Shown here piece by piece: positions 56,412 through 64,000 of a stretch of 64,000 nt of DNA; the stretch's first letter is position 1, and every line of letters begins with the position of its first letter. The notes below the pieces were generated by a model. That model was not told the DNA's origin. It ran no database searches and saw only the letters and a list, made by a program, of their open reading frames with translations. A program made the translations under genes and the position numbers. Source of the DNA: Theristus sp. LFF4_11 (Eukaryota; Nematoda; Chromadorea; Monhysterida; Xyalidae); contig JASANC010002762.1 of the NCBI GenBank assembly GCA_030248135.1, positions 84,247-148,246 on the forward strand, written 5' to 3'.

Positions 56412-56515
56412 CGGTACTGCTCGGGGCAGTAATTGCCCGTCTCCGCCGGAGTTTGGTACCTTCGGGTTTCCGGAACCGGCGCGCGTATAATTAAAAAAAA
56501 AAAAATAAAATAAAT
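56412..56515 (+). mobile_element. SINE 3' fragment
   Basis: GCTCGGGGCAGTAATTGCCC, TTTGGTACCTTCGGGTTTCC and CGCGCGTATAATTAAA match the tail of the SINE at 11899-12140. The head is missing. Confidence 0.75.
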
Positions 56516-56880
56516 CAATCAATCAATCAAGTTTATTTGTTGTAAGCCTCACGGCCAGTTCACATCAACACATTCACAAAACTTCCATTATTATGCAAAA
56601 CAAACGTAAAACTACAAAGCTAAACCGGAGCTGGAGCTGATCCCTGATCCCGATGTTTCACCCCTTCAACAAATTCAATCAAAGCTAACAATCCAGGCAC
56701 TTTCACTTTGTTAAAAAGGCTTCGCTTAGGATTAGGATTAGGTTTAGGATTAGGAACCTACAACGACTTCATTAGGATTGGGATTAGGCTTAGGATTAGG
56801 AACATACAACGACTTCATTGAAACCGAACTAAAACAACAAAACAGACTGTAAACTTGGCTTTGGTTTAGTAATCTATCTA
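56516..56880. repeat. (AATC)n and degenerate TTAGGN repeats
   Basis: A short AATC run at 56515-56530. Then TTAGGATTAGGATTAGGTTT-type hexamers at ~56728-56757 and again at ~56774-56800. The complement of the second block resembles 11268-11310, so this is part of a dispersed repeat. No gene. Confidence 0.5.
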
Positions 56881-58811
56881 TCTATAATACTAAAACAGGA
56901 AGACCGTGTGTGTGTCTTAGCGTGTCAATTTTGGTCGATTTGAATTGGCGCCAAGCTGTTCTAAATTTGTCATATATATATCATCATCTCTAGCTGCACT
57001 CCATTTTTAATGCAAGATTCATGAGAACTTTTACTCTCTATGTTCTGTAAAAAGTCCTAATCATCATCATTCTCATGCAATGAAAACAAACAATCGACCA
57101 CTTTGATTGGCTTTTGTTGTTATTTGCCATCTATTATCTTTCTAATTAAACGGGCACCAATCAATATGCGTTTGCACGCAACGATATAGAAAATTTTTCA
57201 TGTCTGTGCGGCAATTTGAAATCACCGAAACTTGACGTATTCTGTCGGCAGATTCGTGCAAAAAAATTCGGAAAAAAGCTAATCAGAATCTTTCCTCACT
57301 AAATAATTTTATTTTATATCGTATTCGAACTACGTTTGCGCGCGACACATCTTTTCAGCTGTGCGGCTTTTCCACACATCATTCAACATTACTCCGCCTC
57401 CGTTACACGAAAAGATAGAACTTAAATCGAATTACAATAGCTAACAAGAAGTAGTTTGACTGTTTACTGTAGACTGTGAACAAAAAATAGACTGTAGTTC
57501 CACAAGATATGGATTGCAGCATCAACAGATGTGGCCATGATCGACGGCGAAGCAGTGGAACGGTCCACATATAATCGATCAATTTTTTAACGAGAGTAAC
57601 AGTTGAATGATTCTGATCAGAAGAGGTTTTTAAATATTTTGAACGGGAATTTTGAACGAAGCAGTTGTGTGTTGCTGATCAAAAATTGTTTTATCATACT
57701 TTTAACGGTCATGACAATAAAGTGCAACTCACTAAGAAGCTTAAAAGATTGCTTTTTGAACGGGATAGTTGTTGCTGATCATACAATATTGTTTTTGTTA
57801 TACCGAACAAAAATGACAGCGAAATGCTGCTGACTGAATCAGATGACTTTCAATTTTTTTAAATATTTTAAACCGATATCAGCTGATTGTTGCTGATCAA
57901 ACGACATGTTTTTTAAAGTTTTTTTTGAACAGGAATAGAAAAGATTGATTTTTGATGCTTTGAGCGGGAATGACTGTTAATTGTCGCTCATCATCAAAAG
58001 ATTGTTTTCTGATACCTTAAACGGGAATGATTTTTTAATATTTTGAACGGGAATAGCATTTGGTAGTTGAACGACATTTGACGACATGGAAAAGCTAACA
58101 AAACAAGATTGATTTTGATATTTTGAGGGAAATGGCTGTTAATCGTCGCTGATCAAAGAACGTTGTTTTTTGATACTTTAAACGGGAATGACAGTGGAAT
58201 ACAAAGAAGAATGAAAATACAATTAAGCGACTTTGAAGAAGGTAACAAATCAGAGTTTATCGTGATACTTTAGATTGCAGTTGTTTGTTGCTGATTAAAA
58301 AAGATTGTTTTTCATATTTTTAATGGCAATGCAGTCATGATTGTGTTGCTACTGTTGCTTGCAGAAGAATATTTACGCTTGAATTAAAAAAAACAGCGGT
58401 TCTTATCAAAATTATTGGCAAGTTGAGAAATAGTATCTGTGGCTCTGAATGACGGTGAAGCAGCATTAACCAAACCACACAGTAATAAGTGATACGGTGA
58501 CTTAATCAGACTACGATTGAATCGACAGCAATAAAATCAGCAAAATCACATACTTGGCAAAAAACACTGTTTTCAAAAACAACTGAAATGCTATGATTCT
58601 CAAAAAGTAGAAGCATCGACGGATACGAGTGCTTTAAAAATGAACGTTTATTTCATGGTAAATCAACAACAGTCGGTTGAAGCAGCTCAAAATCAAAATG
58701 CAATGCATTTTTAGTCCGGATCGTGGGCAAGGTCAAGAAGCAAAAATCCACTCTGAAAAAATAATTGTAGTTATCAGCTAATCGTGCCGTAGGCACGGGT
58801 CAATTTGCTAG
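56881..58811 (+). mobile_element. Non-autonomous Helitron H1
   Basis: 1,931 bp starting TCTATAATACTAAAACAGGA (after A) and ending CGTGCCGTAGGCACG, GGTCAATTTG and CTAG (before T). TC start, GTGCC-GTA-GGCAC hairpin, CTAG end and A/T insertion context are all Helitron features. Internal ~65-bp degenerate repeats; no Rep-helicase. Confidence 0.85.
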
Positions 58812-60080
58812 TATTATTAAATTTACAAAGTGTCTGTCTGTGCGTGTGTGGCACTTTTTTGCAATTTGAATTGGCGCCCATTTTTGCTATTTAAGAAAAC
58901 TCCATCTCAATTTCCTTAACCTATTTTTTTATTAATGCCAGTTGAGATTGTTTCCTCAAAACGTCGCTCTTCATAGCTGGAGTCATCATGATACTCTTTG
59001 GTCAACAGAAACAGTTCAGCGCAGCATAGGCAAATGGAAGCGTGGCTGATCAAAACTTGATGATCGACTGGGAAAGATGTAACAAAACCGGGTCTTTGAA
59101 AAAAGTTTGAAATTTTTTGTTTTTAAAAATCGGGTTGCAAAACGCACATCGACATCGGCATTGCAAGTTGCACTTTGGGTTCAAAACAAGTAAATCTCAT
59201 TGAAATTGATACTCCATGTTTCATTTTCAAATTGATACTCCATGGTTATGAGCGATAATTTCAACGTAACGCACAATGGGCAACTGGCAATTGTTGCTGC
59301 TCAAAACTTGACGAGCGACTGCCAAAGTTGTAACAAAACCGTCTTTGAAAAAAGTTAGTTTTTTAATTCGGTCGAAATTGTATTTACCATTCATTTTTAC
59401 TTTGCAAAATGTTTGGGTCATGTTGGGGTAAACGGGTTAAAAGAAGCAATGACTGTAAAACGAAATTATAAACGTCACTTTTTTGTTCTTTCTATTCATG
59501 TTCACTTTACAAAAAAGGCTTGGCTTATGTTAGGGTAACCGGGTAAAAAAGCATTAGCTTTTTAAAACGGGTATTTTTATATGAAAAATCGTTAATTTTT
59601 TATATTTTTTATTCAATCTTACTTAACTTACAAAAAGGCTTGACTTAGGTTAGGGTGAACGGGTAAAAATAGCAAAATCATAAACTTCGCATTTTCGCTT
59701 TGCAAAAAAGGCTTGGCTTAGGTAAACGGGTAAAAAAGCATTAGCTTTTTAAAATGGGTAATTGAAAAAAACGTTAATTTTTATGTTTTTTATTCAATCT
59801 TACTTCACATACAAAAAGGCTTGACTTAGGTTAGGGTGAACGGGGAAAAATAGCAAAATCATAAACTTCGCAGTTTCACTTTACAAAAAAGGCTTGGCTT
59901 AGGTAAACGGGTAAAAAGCGTTAGCTTTTTAAAACGGGTAAATAAAAAAACGTCAGTTTTTATATTTTCTTCAAGGTTATTATTCAGTGAACGTTACTGT
60001 TTCTTCTTTCCAAGTCAATGCCACTTCACCAAAAAGGCTTGGCATTGATTAAGCCACATACGCTCGGGTCAATTGGCTAG
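58812..60080 (+). mobile_element. Helitron-like element H2
   Basis: Directly follows H1. It begins near TATTATTAAATTTACAAAG, has a GTGTGTGGCACTTTTTTG block shared with the start of H3, ~110-bp tandem blocks with AAAAAGGCTTGGCTTA (59500-59960), and ends GGGTCAATTGGCTAG. The terminal hairpin is weak compared with H1 and H3. Confidence 0.68.
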
Positions 60081-61088
60081 TCATAATACTAAGATAATAG
60101 TCGTGTCTGTGTGTGTGTGTGGCACTTTTTTGAAATTTGAATTGGCGCTCATTTTTGCTATTTAAGGTAGCTAAGCTAAAGCTCATTTTTTTAAATATCA
60201 ATGACAATTATTTTTCTCGGAAAAGTCACTCTTCACTGCGAAGTCATCATGATACTCTTTGGTCATCCGCTACAGCGCCTCTAGATACGATTGCCAAATA
60301 ATGGCAACTGTTGCTGTTCAAAACTTGACGACCGAAAGCGAAGATAAAAGAAAACCAACTGTGAAGAATGGTTGCAATTGTTTTAAAAAATCAGGTTGCA
60401 AAACGACATCGAAATTGCAAGTGCACATTGCACTTCGCTTTCAAGACACTATTTTTCATTATCATTTGGTTGAAAAGTTATTGCTTGAGAACTTTTTCGA
60501 AAACAGAAAAGTGTTGTAAAAACAGAAACGCAAAAATTAAGCTGCATGACAAAAATGGGTATTTTTTATTTAAACGTCACTTTTTTATATTTTTTGTTCA
60601 TTTTTTATGTTTTCACTCTAAAAAAGGATTTGCTTAGAGCAGGGTGAACGGGTAAAGACATAACAGCAAAATTATAAACTTCGGTTTTTAAATTTGTTTT
60701 CAACACCCGGGTTTAATTAGAAATCTGTCAATTTCAAAAACAAAACTTCAAAATTGCAATTACAAATTACATTCAAAAACGATTATTATAAAACGTTACG
60801 TTTTGTCGTTTCAATTCAATTAACTTTAAAATCGCTTCACACATTTTAACGGAAATAGCAATTGACCATTGGCGATTAAAAAAGATTGTTTTTTAATTTT
60901 AAAACGGAATGCAGTAAAGATTGTGTTCTTGATCAGAAGATTGTTTTTGATAAATTGAACGGGAACAACTAAAGCAGCTTAAAATCAAAATGCAATGCAT
61001 TTTTGGCACGGTTCAAAAGGTCAAAATCCATACAAAAATAATTGTATTTATCAGCTAACCGTGCCGTAGGCACGGGTCAATTGGCTAG
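60081..61088 (+). mobile_element. Non-autonomous Helitron H3
   Basis: 1,008 bp starting TCATAATACTAAGATAATAG directly after the CTAG of H2, and ending CCGTGCCGTAGGCACGG, GTCAATTGG and CTAG before T. The palindromic stem is perfect (7 bp, GTA loop). No Rep-helicase frame. Confidence 0.83.
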
Positions 61089-61751
61089 TGTAGGCAAAGC
61101 CAAAACAAACACAATTATGTCACAAAAAAACTAAAGGAACACAAGATTATTGATGAATAAATAAATAAATAGCGCGCAAACAAATAAAATAAAAAAAAAT
61201 AAATTGGTGAAATAAAAATCCCGATTTTTTAATTTTTTAATTAATTAAATTAATTTTTAATTTTTCAAATAAAATGCAGGAGGAAATTTCATGGCCGACA
61301 AAAATATGTGCATTCGAGCCGCGCTGACGAGCTGAGTTCGAATTTTGCACTTTCAGAACTAAATAGAGCCATTTTAGTTTCTAAAATTTGCAAAAACTTT
61401 TATCAAAATTACCGTCCGACGTCGATTTGGGGTTGGACCTACCGTTTTGCAGCATGTGGATAGAAAACCAGGTCGTGTTTCTCGTATCCAAATGATTTCT
61501 CAGTGTTCCGTAGTAGTTTCAGCCGTTATCAGTCATGAAACAAACGGGTGGCGGAGAACTTTATTTCGGTTTGTCGGCGTACTACACATACTAAAAAGCA
61601 TACACGTAATTCGACTTGACGCAGATGAAATGATACATTGTGAAACGATTTTACTGAAACGATTTGAACATTTAATGCGAGCATAAAATTGCCGCATAAA
61701 GTTGCTGATTGTATCACTATTAAGCATAAAACTGGAACACTGTGAAACATA

Positions 61752-63603
61752 TTATTTGGATTTTCTATCAGAGATGACATAATGCTCCACGGCGCGCATG
61801 ACATCCGCATTGAATGCGTCCAAACGACCGTTTTCCTTCGCATACTGGTAGACGGCGTAATGGTGCACAAGCGCTGAGACGCTTCTGAAAGAAACACACG
61901 ATTCCATGACGAAAACAATTTTGATTTCCATGAAAGAACAATAAGTTATAAAAAAACGTTTTATGCATTTGGGTGTTTTAGCAAGAATTCGAGCGAAATG
62001 AGGGTAAAATTCAAGAATTAAAAATACAAATTACGGAAATGTCAGCGGCGATTTTCCGCCAATGCTTGGTTCGACTGAGTAACGGGGTCGTCGCTGGAAA
62101 TCCGATTCAGAGTTGCGCGAAAACGTGGCGCAAACTGGATAATGATGGATTTCGCGTTGCGAGTCACGCCATGCGACCATGAGCGACGTGTGCACCGGCT
62201 GCCGTTGGCGGCTTCCATCGGACTCCGGCAGCAAATGGTACAGCACAAAGTCACTCGTGCTCTCGGGCACCAATTGCGCCAGTTTGCTGCTCAGCTGCGT
62301 CAATTGAGGCCGTGGCTTTTTTTTCTTAAAGTTCTAATCTGAAGACGTGCACTCCTGTTAGAACACCAGTTGCACAGTTGCAAACAAGCGCACGCAGACC
62401 TACGATAACGCGTGTTTTGTTGTTTTTTGGGCAAAGTCCAGTGCACGGCCATTAGATTAGAACTTAATCTTGTATCTTCAAAGTTTGTTACAAAATAAAT
62501 GAGACCATTCATTCACTCCACTGCTGCCCATTTTTTACCTCATTCCTCGTGAACAGCCCAACGTATCTGCGTTCGTGCGACACCTTCAACGTGTCGCTGA
62601 CCGCCCTGTACTGTTCCAGCAATTCCTCGTCTGTTTTGCTCGTCTGCTCAACGAAACGAAATCCTCCTGATAAATAAAGTTTCTCATGTTTCTCAACAGT
62701 TGATTTTTTTACTCAATACAAAAAACACTTTTTTTCTCTCATCCAAACTGTCAAAGCTTTTGAAAAAAAACCAAATAACAACCGCAAGCGGTACGTTTCC
62801 GTTCGCATACCTGCTGTGCTTGATCCGCTGTGCACCAACGTGCGTCCACCAAGTTCCGCTTGGAGTTTGTTTTCGATTTGAACGATCGGCACACTGCCTG
62901 TGGATGTCGCCCTTTGCAGCAGACGGTGGCCCTTTGGAGGCTGCAAAATGCTGGCGGTGTGTGTCTGGGGTGCATCACGCTGACCAGGTGAACAAAGCAC
63001 TGAGAAAACAGGGTGCTGCTGAAGTTGCGACTAAAACGAGCTTACTATCGCAAACAACACGTACACATAATGTACTAGCAACTTTTCGCAGCAAACAATG
63101 TGTTATTTTAAAACACGTGCCAGTCAAAACAGCGGCAGTAGAAAAATTAGTAGCAACGTTTCAGACATAGATGGCAGATGCATGAGCGGGTTGAAATCGC
63201 CACAAACAGGTAGGTTACGCGATCAAAATCCATTTGCAATTGTGAGTTTTTTCAACAAATTTAAACAAAAAGCTAACATGAATCGGCGAATGGCGGTGGC
63301 TCGCTGCCGGACTTTTACTCCGACTGAGTTGACGCGACGGTGGCAGCAAGTCGCAGCGTCTCGAACACTGGAAAACATGGAAAACACACAGCTTTTGGTT
63401 CACATAAATCAAGGTTCTGATGAGTTTATCTTTCCTTTTCACAAAAATCAACCAACATTCATCAGTGCACCACATTGTTTGCAACAGCCGTGAATTGACT
63501 CCTCCTCGCCGTGGTAACCGCCATGTGGTAGCGAGGCTAAATGAGTTTTAGAGGGGAATCCGCCAAATTGATGCGATGGTGGCGGTTCGTATTGGTCAGA
63601 CAT
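61752..63603 (-). CDS. SH2-domain protein (adaptor-like)
   Basis: Complete six-exon model: 63603-63457, 63367-63278, 62979-62811, 62666-62539, 62294-62035 and 61884-61752 (927 nt, 308 aa), with GT-AG borders and consistent phases throughout. The start MSDQYEPPPSHQF gives a Pro/Ser/His-rich, probably disordered N-terminal half with a CCKQCG cysteine cluster. A helical stretch (KTDEELLEQYRAVSDTLK) precedes an SH2 domain at residues ~175-290. There YVGLFTRNE leads into the first helix, STSDFVLYHL is the FLVR strand, HHYPV the central strand, and LTFPSVSALVHHYAVY the C-terminal helix signature. The phosphotyrosine-binding Arg of FLVR is replaced (FVLY), so phosphotyrosine binding is doubtful. The family is not identified. 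There is no kinase or phosphatase domain. Confidence 0.78.
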
Positions 63604-64000
63604 TTTTCGGTTTATGTTTAGGTTTTAAGCCTGAAATTTAAAACTTTTTAGATTTCGAATTTGTGGAATCATTTCGGCAAAATAAACGCAGAAATCAGTT
63701 AAAAGATGTGCACGTGTGATTTCAAAATTTATTGACAAACTACATTGTATGATGTGATAAGGGGATACTGAGAGAACATATTGGCATAAAGTAAAATGGT
63801 GTTGGCAAGTGTTTTTTTTGCAAAAAAATTATGCAGCAAGATGGTGAAGAGAAGAGTGCTTTGAGCCAAACAGACCTAACAAAATTTGATAACAAACGGT
63901 AAAACAGCAATGACAAGTCAAATAATAACGCGACACGCGAAAACAGTTTTGTCGAGAAAGTGCAACAACCACGACCATTACTGCTGTTTGGAAGTGTGTG
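63604..64000. other. Upstream region of the SH2 gene; nothing recognised
   Basis: Lies immediately 5' of the minus-strand SH2 gene and probably contains its 5' UTR and promoter. No motif stands out. Confidence 0.4.

Overview
The window looks like nuclear DNA of a small multicellular animal. Genes are split by GT-AG introns, the proteins are metazoan (UBC9, an RNF216-type RBR ligase, EIF1AD, an SH2 protein, two 7TM receptors), and most of the remaining sequence is transposon debris, tRNA-derived SINEs and satellites. The UBC9 N-terminus, the peptide-receptor-like GPCRs and the Helitron/Tc1/hAT mix suggest an ecdysozoan, perhaps a nematode, but no sequence fixes the phylum. All exon models were built by hand from reading frame, splice-site dinucleotides and intron phase.

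Layout. 1-16.2 kb: no convincing gene; it holds a Tc1-like MITE (5.7 kb), two tandem arrays (7.0-9.0 kb), a 1-kb element with long terminal inverted repeats (9.05-10.08 kb), a CA microsatellite and tRNA-derived SINEs. 16.2-18.3 kb: 7TM receptor 1 (3 exons, +). 18.3-23 kb: a three-frame-open minisatellite, a decayed Tc1/mariner copy and a MITE. 23.0-25.9 kb: 7TM receptor 2 (7 exons, +). 26-35.7 kb: a hAT-type MITE with 8-bp target duplication, a SINE, foldback elements, a Tc1/mariner remnant, a suspicious G/T-only stretch and a 3.7-kb palindrome with ~1.74-kb arms. 35.9-43.0 kb: RNF216-like RBR ubiquitin ligase (+, at least 10 exons, glutamine/histidine-rich tail). One of its introns holds a MITE and a complete 1,871-bp LTR element. 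44.8-47.2 kb: SUMO E2 UBC9 (-, 5 exons, complete). 47.5-61.1 kb: a nested transposon block of four near-full hAT-type MITEs plus an inverted one, and Helitrons present as an inverted duplication. The first exon of an EIF1AD-like gene is stranded in its middle. 61.7-63.6 kb: SH2-domain protein (-, 6 exons, complete).

The most unusual object is the LTR element at 36,567-38,437. It has identical 219-bp LTRs (TGTTG...CAACA, with TATA box and AATAAA), a GACGT target duplication and a primer-binding site complementary to a tRNA 3' end including CCA. It has no recognisable gag or pol. It carries an intact 248-codon ORF with a PPPY motif, and an open frame ending in a membrane anchor just before the 3' LTR. 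This arrangement suggests a non-autonomous retroelement carrying matrix-like and envelope-like genes.

The host genes share no obvious pathway, apart from UBC9 and the RBR ligase both acting in ubiquitin-like modification; I see no operon.
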